From: JAWRCU01 sp033542235 | GTDB taxonomy: Bacteria > Pseudomonadota > Alphaproteobacteria > Rhizobiales > Rhizobiaceae | Assembly (NCBI RefSeq): GCF_033542235.1 | Contig: NZ_JAWRCU010000016.1 | Span: 60,700-124,699, forward strand | Direction of reading: 5' to 3' | Length of the DNA: 64,000 bases | In this document: piece after piece, positions 35,371 through 43,727 of the stretch | Position numbering within the stretch: position 1 is the stretch's first letter | Layout: each line of letters opens with the position of its first letter | Program-made: the position numbers and the translations under genes | The notes under the pieces: generated by a model | What the model saw: the letters and a program-made list of their open reading frames with translations, nothing else | Told to the model about the DNA's origin: nothing | Database searches by the model: none

Positions 35371-36285
35371 TCACTCCGCCGCCAGCGCTGCAGGGTGCTG
35401 CAGCATGCGGAAGTCGAGGTCGCGGCTCACCAGCCGTTCCACGCTCGCCGACACGTCGGCGAGCATCTGCCGATAGCCGGTGATGGAGCGGGCAAAGACG
35501 TTGTAGATGACGACTGCCGGAATGGCGGCAACGAGGCCGAGCGCCGTGGCGAGCAAGGCCTCGGCAATGCCCGGCGCGACCACCGCGAGGTTGGTGGTCT
35601 GCGCTTCCGAAATGCCGATGAAGGCGTTCATGATGCCCCAGACCGTACCGAACAGGCCAACGAACGGCGCGGTCGAGCCGATCGTGGCGATCACGCCGGT
35701 GCCGCGTGACATGCGCCGCCCTGCCTGCGCCTCGATCCGCGTCAGGCGCGAGGCGACGCGTTCCTTGAGTCCGTCGCCCTTGGCATGGGCCAGCGCGCCT
35801 TGCGAGAGCTCCACCTCCTGGCTTGCCGCCCGTACCAGTAAGGCACCGGTACCGTTGCTGCCGTCGAGCGCGCGGCTTGCATCCGCGAGGCTCAGCGCCT
35901 CGCTGATCGATCGAAATGCGCGCCTCGCGGCGATCCTTGCGGCAAGAAGCTCCAGTGATTTGGCCAGCCACACGGTCCAGGTGACGAATGAGGCGAAAGC
36001 GAGCCCGATCATCACCGCCTTCACCACGACATCGGCATTCATGAACATGCCCCAGGGCGAGAGGTTGTGGGGCAGAGCGAGCTTTATCGCAGGCGGAGCG
36101 GGGTGCGCCGCCTGCGTTGCCTCGGCGGCCGGCGAAGTCTCCACGGCATCTTGTGCTGCGGCTTCGGGCTGAACGGCTTGCCCCGGTGCAGGCTGGGCAG
36201 CCTGCTCTTGAGCAAAGCTCTGGGGAGGCATCGACAGACCTGAGAGAAGCACGGCGGCCAGGCTCGCCGCTTTCATAAGGCTCAT
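35371..36285 (-). CDS. exbB: ExbB (TonB-system energiser, MotA/TolQ/ExbB family)
   Basis: From ATG 36285 the protein is 304 residues and starts with a signal peptide (MSLMKAASLAAVLLSGLSMP, ending SFAQ), an Ala/Pro/Gln-rich segment, and three membrane helices including GVIATIGSTAPFVGLFGTVW and LLATALGLVAAIPAVVIYNV. A GTG at 36351 would add 22 residues ahead of this signal, so I prefer 36285, although its ribosome site is weak. It is first in exbB-exbD-tonB. An Irr, RirA or Fur site could not be assigned confidently. Confidence 0.9.
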   Translation of the reverse strand: MSLMKAASLAAVLLSGLSMPPQSFAQEQAAQPAPGQAVQPEAAAQDAVETSPAAEATQAAHPAPPAIKLALPHNLSPWGMFMNADVVVKAVMIGLAFASFVTWTVWLAKSLELLAARIAARRAFRSISEALSLADASRALDGSNGTGALLVRAASQEVELSQGALAHAKGDGLKERVASRLTRIEAQAGRRMSRGTGVIATIGSTAPFVGLFGTVWGIMNAFIGISEAQTTNLAVVAPGIAEALLATALGLVAAIPAVVIYNVFARSITGYRQMLADVSASVERLVSRDLDFRMLQHPAALAAE

Positions 36286-36497
36286 ACAACTCGTCACTCT
36301 GCCCACGAATTCGTCCTCGGCTCGTCCGGAGATAATTCTGGACAAATACACTCAACTATTACGATGGATCAATCACCGCGTGCGAGGAATTTGTGAGGTG
36401 AGGCCTGGGCAGCGCGCGCCGCCTCCGCAGCCTGGAGTGTCCGGCATCAAGCGATCTTCCAGCGCGAAGACCGCGGAAAACTACGTGCCCTACGTTG

Positions 36498-36648
36498 CCC
36501 CCCTCTGTCCTGCCGGACATCTCCCCCACAAGGGGGGAGATCAGCCATCGTCAAGGGTTTCGCCAATCTCCAACGCTGGCTGGCGAAACCGATGCGGCCG
36601 TCCGATCTCCCCCCTTGTGGGGGAGATGTCCGGCAGGACAGAGGGGGG
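36498..36648. repeat. Intergenic mosaic repeat, copy D (core inverted)
   Basis: It has the same arms as copies A-C. The core is inverted relative to A and B: here TTTCGCCAATCTCCAACG reads forward at 36558-36575. The left inner stem reads CTCCCCCACAAGGGGGGAG. The rest of the gap from 36286 to 36830 shows no gene. Confidence 0.85.
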
Positions 36649-36830
36649 CACTGTCCCGCCGGCCTATCCAACCTACCTCCGCCTCGCCTCGCGATGGACC
36701 ATAAGGGGCATTGGACGGAATGCGACGTTGCCGGAACGGACGCCTCGCTCGGACTCACGCGGGCCAAGGGATGTGTCGAGCAGATCCAGTTCATCGAATT
36801 GACGGGGGGGCATCACAGCCGCCACGCGCT

Positions 36831-37136
36831 TCACCGCGCGACGAACGTACTGCTCAGCACGCATTTGTGAACGGGACAGTATTTCTTGTCGGCGGTTGGA
36901 ACGCCTGTCCTGGCGGCCACTTCGTCGGTTTGGCATTCTTTCTGGCCGTCCACAAAGCGGTCGTAAATCGGCAGGCTGAAGCTGCGGGTCGAGGGGTAGC
37001 GCAGAATGGCGGCGCCGTCCTTTGAAAGGACCGCCTGCACCTGCTCGCAGGTCATGCCGGCTATGTCGTAGCGATCGGCAGCCCAGGCATTGGCCGCAAT
37101 GAGCAGCAAGGGGATTGCGATCGCGATCCTCTTCAT
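36831..37136 (-). CDS. Small secreted four-cysteine protein, paralog 1
   Basis: The protein is 101 residues from ATG 37136, preceded by AAAGGAG. A signal peptide (MKRIAIAIPLLLIAANAWA) is followed by DRYDIAGMTCEQVQAVLSKD, an IYDRFV segment and a C-terminal KYCPVHKC. Four cysteines match those of the gene at 37277-37591, suggesting two periplasmic disulphides. I recognise no known function; such small proteins are common hypotheticals in rhizobia. Confidence 0.75.
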   Translation of the reverse strand: MKRIAIAIPLLLIAANAWAADRYDIAGMTCEQVQAVLSKDGAAILRYPSTRSFSLPIYDRFVDGQKECQTDEVAARTGVPTADKKYCPVHKCVLSSTFVAR

Positions 37137-37276
37137 CGGGCTCCTTTCCGGAGGCGCTTGGGGCCCCAAACCCGACAATCATCTGCGGCTGGCGCGCCCC
37201 GAAATTCAAGAGGCTCGTCGTTCAATGTGGCTCAAATTGCTGAAAGGTGAGCAGCGACAGACGAGGCGAGAGCGGG

Positions 37277-37591
37277 TCAGCGCCGCCTGTCGAACTCCAA
37301 GAAGTCCCTCTCGATACACTTCGCGACCGGACAAGAATTGGTATCTGCGGTCGGCACGGTCGCCCAGGTAGCGAACTGGGAGGGGTCGCAGTAGCCGCTG
37401 TCCCGAACATAGCGATCGTAGAGCGGCAGGCCCGGGACACGCGCCGACTTATAGCGCAGGATGGCGGCGCCCTGCGATTGGATCAGACCCTGGACCTTGG
37501 CGCAGCTCATGTTGGTGATCTCGTAGCGCGAAATGGCCGAAGCATCCGCCGCGGCGAACAACAGCGGAACGACGATTGCAATTCTTTTCAT
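37277..37591 (-). CDS. Small secreted four-cysteine protein, paralog 2
   Basis: The protein is 104 residues from ATG 37591, with AAAGGGAAT before it. It aligns with the previous gene along its length: a signal peptide MKRIAIVVPLLFAAADASA, then the shared GAAILRY, LYDRYV (IYDRFV in the paralog), TVPTADTNSCPVAKC, and the same four cysteines. This is a tandem duplication in one orientation, about 140 bases apart. Function unknown, probably periplasmic. Confidence 0.75.
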   Translation of the reverse strand: MKRIAIVVPLLFAAADASAISRYEITNMSCAKVQGLIQSQGAAILRYKSARVPGLPLYDRYVRDSGYCDPSQFATWATVPTADTNSCPVAKCIERDFLEFDRRR

Positions 37592-37991
37592 GAATTCCCT
37601 TTCGAGGATGCGATTCTTGCGATCCGTGCAGCAAACGCAGGACGCCGAGCGATGTTTCCGGAGGCAGGCGAGGTTGGAGAAGCAATTCACAGACTACGGT
37701 CAAACGATCGGTGGCCGCTGATAAGACCAGGGAACCGCATGACATGGAATACTCGGGGCGCAGCCTTGCACGAACAGTTCGAGCGCAACCTCGTTCCATC
37801 AGGAATTTCGCCATTGTTTGCGGACATGAGGAAGGTCGTGGCTTCCCTAACGGAAGATTGCGATGCCGGAGTCGCACGTAGCGGCAACCTGGCTGTTACA
37901 GAAAGTCCTGCGCGTCGCATTGTGCGGTTACAGAGCGGTTCGAGTATCTGGCCAGCAGAGGCCTGGGAGCCGAGTGAAAGGGAGGAGCCCT
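37592..37991. other. Intergenic region before the caspase-like gene
   Basis: I see no repeat element, RNA gene or convincing ORF in these 400 bases. It must carry promoters for the divergent pair: the minus-strand Cys-protein genes and the plus-strand caspase-like gene. No consensus -35/-10 pair could be assigned confidently. Confidence 0.4.
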
Positions 37992-40619
37992 ATGCGGAGA
38001 GATGTTCCGCGTGTCCGCTTCATTCTACCGGGCGAACGCATGTTGGTCGCCCTTCTCGTCGTCATCGCCTCTCTCCTCCTTCTGCAGGATTCGGCATTTG
38101 CGTCGCTTAACATCACCGGCCGCAGGACCGCCCTGGTCATCGGCAACAGCGAGTACCAGGCGCTCCCCAAGCTTCCCAACGCTGTCAACGACGCCAATCG
38201 TGTGAAGGAAGTCCTCCAACGCGCAAACTTCGACGTCGTGGTTGGCGAGAATCTCGATGGCAAGGGACTGGAAAAGACCATTCGCGATTTCCTGCGCAGC
38301 CTGAACGACGGCGACATCGCATTGTTCTACTATAGCGGGCATGCCGCGCAGGTGGCGGGCGAGAACTACATCTTTCCAGTCGATGCCAGCCTGGCGTCCT
38401 CCTATGATCTGGAAGTCCAGGCGTATAATGTCGGCAACCTGCTGGACTACATGCGGCAGTCCTCGTCCCTGCAGATTGCGATCCTTGACGCCTGCCGCGA
38501 CAACCCCTTCAGAAACGGTGTCTACTACGTAGGAAAGAAGAAGGTCGACGTGGCCGGAAATCAGGGCCTCGCCGCGCCGATGCCGGGTCTTGGCTCGCTG
38601 ATCGTTTATTCCACGGCGCCCGATCAGGTGGCTTATGACGGCGGCGGGTCGGTCAGCCCTTTCACCGGTGCCTTCGCGAAAAACGCACTGACGCCCGGCA
38701 CCGAAGTGCGGGAGCTGATCACCAGGATCCGGAACGAAGTGATCAGCGAGACCGGCGGCAGGCAGGTTCCCTGGGACGTGTCGAGCCTCACGACCTCGTT
38801 CTACTTCGTGAAGAACCAGAACCTGCTGGTCGTGCAGAATACGACCGACGTCAGAATACCGTCCACGGTGATGGCCAAGGCGGCGCTGAAGATTCCGATG
38901 CCGCTTGGCAGCGGAAACGCGCCCTTGTCGGTCCAGTTTGCGCAGCTCCCCGATCGCGGCACGCTTTGGATCGGCAATGAAAAGATTGATCAGTCTTCCG
39001 CAATTTCCGCCGAGCAGCTTTCCCAGGTTGCATTCGAGCCGGATCCTGCCGACCGATCGCCGCAGCACGTCAAATATGTCGTGAGCACCGATGACGGGCG
39101 CACGGCCAGCGGCGAGGTGAACATTGCCTTTGAGGCAGCGCCGGAGAGCGACAAAGCCGCGCCCGCGGTGGCCCAATCCAATTCGGACAAAAAGCCAGTG
39201 CAGATGGCGATGGCTGTCGATGTGGGAACCGGCTTTGCCAACCTGCCCGGCGCTCAGCTTTCCGACGCGCAAGCCGATACCGGCTGGCTGCGATTGGCAG
39301 ATCATGACCCCGGCGTGCTTGTGGCGCTAAACGACAAGGTGGTTTCGAGCGGCGACCTGTTCCGGACGGCAGATGTGAGACATCTCGTGATACGTCCCTC
39401 GCTCGCGGCGGCCGGCGAGAAGCTGGCGGTCAACCTTGTCCCGGCGACTGCGGACGGCAACACGAAGCCTGTGGCGATCACCGTTGCCGCTGCGGTGAAC
39501 AAATGTGACGAGCTCGCAGCCGAGCCCTTCGACATTCAGGGTGTCACCGAAGGGGTGCTGCCAAACGAGATCGACGTTCAGGCCGCCGGCGAAGCCTGCA
39601 AGCAAGCGGTCGCGCAATATCCCGACGTCGCGCGCTTCAAATATCAATACGGCCGGGGGCTCTATGCCAAGGGCGATTTCGACGGCGCGGTCGAGCAGTT
39701 CAAGTCGGCCTATGATCAGGGACACGTGCGCGCCGGATACATGCTCGGGCGTTTCTACCAGCTCGGCGTCGGCGTGGAGCGCGATCCGGCCAAGGCCGTT
39801 ACCTATTTCGAGGCGGGCACCAAGAAAGGCGACCCTTACGCCCAGTATTCTCTCGCCAAGACGCTTATCCAGGGCAACGGCATCGCTGTCGACGTCGATC
39901 GCGGCATGAAGCTGCTGATGAGCGCGGCCGAGTCCGGCCACACCTACGCGCTGAACCAGCTGGGTTTTGAATATCGGAACGGCAAGAATATCGGGCAGGA
40001 TCTGCCGCGCGCGGTATCGTTCTTCCAGAAGTCTACGAATCGCGGCGATGTGTGGGGGATGGTCAATCTGGGCATCCTTTATCGCGACGGCCAAGGGGTA
40101 GACAAAAACACCGGAAAGGCGCTGGACCTTTTCAAGCAGGCCGAAAAGGGCGGCCAGCCGGAAGCTGGAACGCTGATCGGCCAACTGCTGCTGGACACCG
40201 GCAACGCCAGTCCGGATGAGGTCTTGGGCTGGTACCGCAAGAGCGCTGAGCTCGGCCAGGCTTGGTGTGCCGTCACCGCCGCCGATTTCATTGCCGCGCA
40301 TCCTGACCTGGCGAAGGATTCGGGAGAAGGCATCCGGTACTACGCCCTGGCCGCCTCGCAGAATACCGGAGACGTTTCGAAAACTGCGAGAGCTGCTTTG
40401 GCTCATCTTTCCGACAAGGCCATCGCCTCGGAAGTGCAGGCGACGCTGGCGAGGATGGGACACGATACCGGCAGGATCAACGGCAAGCTCGGGTCCTCTA
40501 CGCGCAAAGCCGCAGTGGCAGTGCTCGGCGCAGGCGCGCCGAAGGATTCGCGCGAACTCCTGGTCCAGCTGGTCCGCAAGGAATGGATTACCTCGAGACC
40601 GAGACTTGACATGCTTTGA
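37992..40619 (+). CDS. Secreted caspase-like (C14) protein with Sel1 repeats and PG-binding-like tail
   Basis: From ATG 37992, served by AAAGGGAGGAG, the protein is 875 residues. A signal peptide or anchor ends near residue 37 (SAFA). The caspase-like domain covers about 44-270 with catalytic His117 (FYYSGHAAQ) and Cys168 (ILDACRDNPF). An Ig-like beta domain lies near 290-390. Sel1 repeats occupy about 575-790 (AGYMLGRFYQLGVGVERDPA and successors). The tail near 812-850 (VQATLARMGHDTGRINGKLG, SSTRKAA) resembles a peptidoglycan-binding domain. A periplasmic protease role is inferred. Confidence 0.85.
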   Translation: MRRDVPRVRFILPGERMLVALLVVIASLLLLQDSAFASLNITGRRTALVIGNSEYQALPKLPNAVNDANRVKEVLQRANFDVVVGENLDGKGLEKTIRDFLRSLNDGDIALFYYSGHAAQVAGENYIFPVDASLASSYDLEVQAYNVGNLLDYMRQSSSLQIAILDACRDNPFRNGVYYVGKKKVDVAGNQGLAAPMPGLGSLIVYSTAPDQVAYDGGGSVSPFTGAFAKNALTPGTEVRELITRIRNEVISETGGRQVPWDVSSLTTSFYFVKNQNLLVVQNTTDVRIPSTVMAKAALKIPMPLGSGNAPLSVQFAQLPDRGTLWIGNEKIDQSSAISAEQLSQVAFEPDPADRSPQHVKYVVSTDDGRTASGEVNIAFEAAPESDKAAPAVAQSNSDKKPVQMAMAVDVGTGFANLPGAQLSDAQADTGWLRLADHDPGVLVALNDKVVSSGDLFRTADVRHLVIRPSLAAAGEKLAVNLVPATADGNTKPVAITVAAAVNKCDELAAEPFDIQGVTEGVLPNEIDVQAAGEACKQAVAQYPDVARFKYQYGRGLYAKGDFDGAVEQFKSAYDQGHVRAGYMLGRFYQLGVGVERDPAKAVTYFEAGTKKGDPYAQYSLAKTLIQGNGIAVDVDRGMKLLMSAAESGHTYALNQLGFEYRNGKNIGQDLPRAVSFFQKSTNRGDVWGMVNLGILYRDGQGVDKNTGKALDLFKQAEKGGQPEAGTLIGQLLLDTGNASPDEVLGWYRKSAELGQAWCAVTAADFIAAHPDLAKDSGEGIRYYALAASQNTGDVSKTARAALAHLSDKAIASEVQATLARMGHDTGRINGKLGSSTRKAAVAVLGAGAPKDSRELLVQLVRKEWITSRPRLDML

Positions 40620-40632
40620 TTGGGGAAATGCG

Positions 40633-40977
40633 ATGCCTAGGATTGTATTGGCCCTATTGACTTGCACCGCAATGGCCACGGTGTCCGCATGCGTGTCGCA
40701 GCTGCCGATGCAGCTGCCGATGCAGAGAGTCGACCAGCCGGTCCAGGCTAAGCCGACCAAGGCGAAACAAGCGAAGCTGAAACGTCGCGTTTCGCAGCAA
40801 CCAGCAGACGCAGCAGATCCGATGCCGTTCCCAACGCCCATGGAACATAGCCGAGGCGGCGGAGGTAATGGCGGCGGTGGTGGAGGTAATGGCGGCGGTG
40901 GCGGCGGCAACGGTGGAGGTGGCGCTGGTGGCGGCGGCGGTGGTGGCAACGGTGGCGGTGGCGGAGGCTGGGGATGA
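40633..40977 (+). CDS. Gly-rich small lipoprotein
   Basis: This 114-residue protein has a lipoprotein signal, MPRIVLALLTCTAMATVSAC, with the lipobox V-S-A-C and Cys20 as the lipidation site. A Lys/Gln-rich linker follows, and the C-terminal third is nearly all Gly with Asn (GGGGGNGGGG blocks). It begins 13 bases after the caspase-like gene and is likely co-transcribed with it. The tail is low-complexity, so function cannot be read from it. Confidence 0.65.
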   Translation: MPRIVLALLTCTAMATVSACVSQLPMQLPMQRVDQPVQAKPTKAKQAKLKRRVSQQPADAADPMPFPTPMEHSRGGGGNGGGGGGNGGGGGGNGGGGAGGGGGGGNGGGGGGWG

Positions 40978-41096
40978 TCCCCTTGGGAATTGCTGAAGCC
41001 GAGCCGCGGCAGTTCTGCTACGTCTAGTAGTGCCAGTTGCGCAGTTTCGCTGGCATTGGCACAGATTTAAACCTGGCGACGCCGCGGCAGACCTGA

Positions 41097-41792
41097 ATGC
41101 TGTCCATTTCCGAGACGACATTGCGGACATTGGAGGCCTCGGCGCGGCCGCTCTTCGCGCGCCGGGTCCAGGCCGCGCTTGCTGAGAAATATCTGCATTT
41201 CCTGCCGCGCTTTCCGGAACCGGTGCAGGCGGCGATCGTCGGCAATATGCTCGGGCGCGCCTCGCGCTGGGGCATATACGGCCAGCGCGCCCTGCTCGCC
41301 TTCTGCGAGCTGATGATTTCGGTCGCCGCGAATTTCGACGAGCAGCCTGACATTCGTGCCGTGCTGCAAGGGCAGGACGGGGCGCGCGACCAGGTGCTGA
41401 CTGCGCTGCCCGGCCTCGTCTCGGAGGCGGCCTGGGCCGAGGCGGAGCGCAATGCGACCACCCTGTCTTTCTACGTCAGGCCTTCGATGATCGAAGCGGG
41501 TGAAGCGGAACGGACGGCTGCGGCCATTCTGCTCGTGCTCCACGACCGGCCGGAGGCGGCTTCCGCATCCGCGACGGTAGAGGCCGCCCAGGCGCTTGCC
41601 GGTCGGCTCGGCCTTGCGGATATCCCGGATGCGCTGCTGGTCCTCGCGGCCTGCCGCTCGCTCTACGGCCAGGCGTTCGACGAGAGCCGGCTGCCGTGGG
41701 CCGACGGCGTGTTCGGCGCCGGCCTGCCGCCGCGGGCGGTCGTGAACGCGCTGCGCCTCAGGCTGGCGCTCGACTTCGCCCGGTTCGTTTGA
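41097..41792 (+). CDS. T6SS-associated uncharacterised protein
   Basis: The protein is 231 residues, soluble and without a signal peptide. The first 90 residues (RTLEASARPLFARRVQAALA, FPEPVQAAIV, GIYGQRALLAFCELMISVAA) resemble, from memory, small helical proteins found next to DUF4123 and PAAR genes in T6SS cassettes. The second half is Ala/Leu-rich and contains RRAVVNALRLRLAL-like sequence near the end. It precedes the candidate effector gene by 7 bases. Role unknown, possibly an effector-loading or chaperone factor. Confidence 0.6.
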   Translation: MLSISETTLRTLEASARPLFARRVQAALAEKYLHFLPRFPEPVQAAIVGNMLGRASRWGIYGQRALLAFCELMISVAANFDEQPDIRAVLQGQDGARDQVLTALPGLVSEAAWAEAERNATTLSFYVRPSMIEAGEAERTAAAILLVLHDRPEAASASATVEAAQALAGRLGLADIPDALLVLAACRSLYGQAFDESRLPWADGVFGAGLPPRAVVNALRLRLALDFARFV

Positions 41793-41799
41793 GGCGGAT

Positions 41800-42846
41800 A
41801 TGGCGAAGCTCCCCGACCCCGGCGAAGCGGCGAAGCAGGCGGCACAGGCCGCCAAGAAGGCAGGCGACGCAGCCGACAAGGCGTTGAAGACTGCCGACGC
41901 GGCGAAGAAGACGGCCGACAAGGTGAAGGCCAAGGCCAAAGAGGCGGCAGAACTCGCCAGGCAGGCCTATGCGCTCGCCAAGGACCCGGCCTTGCGCGAG
42001 CAGGCCTTCGCAAAGGCCCGGCAGATGGCCTCCGCGCTCGAGCATCGGGCCGACAAGGCGCTGGGCGATGCAAGCAAGGCGTTTCGCGACGCGGCCGACG
42101 GTGCGAACCAGCTCTATTCCACGCTCGAAGATCAGCTCAAGGCGCCGGGCGTCCCCGAGGCGCTCGAGGAGATGGTTCGGCATGAACTGCCTGCTGTCCC
42201 CCAGCTCATCCCGCAAGGCATTGCCGCCAAGCTCGGGCCGGCGGCCGATGCTCTGCAGGCGGCCGCCGGGCAAATCCCGGCGGCGGCGACGAGTGCGGCC
42301 GCCAGGGCGGCGAGCGCGATAGCGGCGCCCGCAATGCCGGCACCGGATTCCAGCCCGGTCGTGCTGCCTTGCGGCAAGACGATCCCTGGGCCGCCTCACG
42401 TCAAGCAGGCGCAGGTGGCGGCGATCGTCGATGCGATCGGCAAGGATATCGGTTCGCACCCGCTGCGGCAGGAATACATGGAGAAGGTGCGGGACCTGAA
42501 GACCACCGCCGACAACATGCTGGCCGCGGGAATGGACGAGGGCGAGGTGGCGGAGATCGTGAGCTGGAAGCGGCGCGCCCTCGGCCAAGAATACAAGGAG
42601 CTGACGCCGGAACCGCTTCAGACCTATATCCGCGCCGTCAACCACAAGCGATATGGCGACCCGCTTGGCCCGACCTGTCAGGCCTTCCGCGAGCGGTTGC
42701 TTTCCAACAAGGAGATCATCGAAAAGGCCAGCAGGCCAAACGAGGAGGTGGACAAGCTGCTTGGCGGGTTCAAGAAATGGCTGGATACGATGCCGGCCGA
42801 CGACATCGCCAAATGGGCCGACGAGGTGAAAAAGCTGAAGCCATGA
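41800..42846 (+). CDS. Candidate T6SS effector with YGDPLGPT C-terminal domain
   Basis: The protein is 348 residues. Residues 1-125 are Ala/Lys-rich and strongly helical, probably coiled coil (KQAAQAAKKAGDAADKALKT). An Ala/Pro linker covers about 140-190. The C-terminal 150 residues (KTIPGPPHVKQAQVAAIVDA, then LQTYIRAVNHKRYGDPLGPT at 273-292) look like a compact helical toxin-type domain. Similar Y-G-D-P-L-G-P motifs occur at the ends of polymorphic toxins, as I recall. It overlaps the next gene by four bases, like an effector-immunity pair. Activity not identified. Confidence 0.6.
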   Translation: MAKLPDPGEAAKQAAQAAKKAGDAADKALKTADAAKKTADKVKAKAKEAAELARQAYALAKDPALREQAFAKARQMASALEHRADKALGDASKAFRDAADGANQLYSTLEDQLKAPGVPEALEEMVRHELPAVPQLIPQGIAAKLGPAADALQAAAGQIPAAATSAAARAASAIAAPAMPAPDSSPVVLPCGKTIPGPPHVKQAQVAAIVDAIGKDIGSHPLRQEYMEKVRDLKTTADNMLAAGMDEGEVAEIVSWKRRALGQEYKELTPEPLQTYIRAVNHKRYGDPLGPTCQAFRERLLSNKEIIEKASRPNEEVDKLLGGFKKWLDTMPADDIAKWADEVKKLKP

Positions 42847-43238
42847 TCATCCGCAGCTTCTACGACATCGCCGACCGGCTCGAGCTGGCTCAGGATCTGA
42901 GCGTCAAGGGCCGGCCGGCCAATTTCGCCGCGCCGCTCGCGCCGGGCTTTTTCTCGGGCACGCCCGAGCGGCATGTCTTCGTCGTTCCCTCGAAACGCGG
43001 ACCTTGTCTCGGCTTCAACGGCCATCTCCTCATCCTCGATGCCGGCACACGGCTTGCCCTTCGGCAGACCGGCCAAGGCCGCTTCCTGGTGATCGCGCGG
43101 GGCGACGACGTGCTCGCCGAGATCCCGGCGCCGGAGCCGGACGATTATGTTGACGACGACGATGAGATGAACGACTTTTTCGTCTGGCTGGTCGGCCGCT
43201 TCAATACTGCGGAAGCGCGCGCTGCCTACACGGTCTAG
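42843..43238 (+). CDS. Candidate immunity protein
   Basis: The protein is 131 residues, cytoplasmic, and its start overlaps the candidate effector stop as ATGA. It is acidic near its end (PEPDDYVDDDDEMNDF), a common trait of immunity proteins that block basic toxin surfaces. The first half has a small beta-rich fold (HVFVVPSKRGPCLGFNGHLL). I recognise no named family; the role is inferred from position and size. Confidence 0.5.
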   Translation: MIIRSFYDIADRLELAQDLSVKGRPANFAAPLAPGFFSGTPERHVFVVPSKRGPCLGFNGHLLILDAGTRLALRQTGQGRFLVIARGDDVLAEIPAPEPDDYVDDDDEMNDFFVWLVGRFNTAEARAAYTV

Positions 43239-43247
43239 GATTTCGCC

Positions 43248-43727
43248 ATGCCGCCTGCCGCGCGCGTCACTGACATGCATGTCTGCCCCATGGTGAACGT
43301 GCTCGTTCCCCATGTCGGCGGCCCTATCCTGCCGCCCGGCATGCCGACCGTCCTCATCGGCGGGTTGCCGGCCGCCCGCGTTTCGGATCTCTGCACCTGC
43401 GCTGGCCCTCCCGACGTCATCGTGACCGGTGCCTATACGGTCCTGATCGGCGGCATGCCAGCCGCGCGCATCGGCGACATGACGGCGCATGGCGGGACGA
43501 TCGTTATGGGCCAGTTCAATGTGCTCATCGGCGAAGCCGGCGGTGGCTCCGGCTATATGGGCGGCGGCGCAGGCGCTGGGGAAGGTGGCGCCCCGGATGC
43601 CGGGGAGGGCTCCGCCGGGTTGCTCACCAGTGCCAATTCCTCCTCCTCGGCCGCCACGAAGCAGGCCGAAGCCCTGCGGCAGGCGGCAAAGGACGGCGTG
43701 CCCTTCTGCGAGCTCTGCAACCAATGA
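43248..43727 (+). CDS. PAAR-domain T6SS spike-tip protein
   Basis: The protein is 159 residues with an N-terminal PAAR fold, MPPAARVTDMHVCP..., repeating VLIGGLPAARVSDLCTCAGP and VLIGGMPAARIGDMTAHGG. PAAR proteins cap the VgrG spike and carry effectors. The C-terminal 55 residues are Gly/Ser-rich, then Ala/Gln-rich, ending FCELCNQ, a CxxC extension not typical of a bare PAAR. The DUF4123 gene overlaps its stop by four bases. Confidence 0.85.
   Translation: MPPAARVTDMHVCPMVNVLVPHVGGPILPPGMPTVLIGGLPAARVSDLCTCAGPPDVIVTGAYTVLIGGMPAARIGDMTAHGGTIVMGQFNVLIGEAGGGSGYMGGGAGAGEGGAPDAGEGSAGLLTSANSSSSAATKQAEALRQAAKDGVPFCELCNQ

Noticed and set aside
36326..36365. Iron-responsive (Irr/RirA) box upstream of exbB
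   Set aside because: AT-rich sequence is present, but no match to the known motifs was clear enough to report.
36380..36802. Plus-strand 140-residue frame across repeat copy D
   Set aside because: Most of it is translation of the intergenic repeat; no conserved protein features.
39327..40949. Long minus-strand frame starting with a poly-proline segment
   Set aside because: It is the antisense of the Gly-rich tail of the lipoprotein gene and of the caspase-like gene; the Pro run is just the complement of GGN codons.
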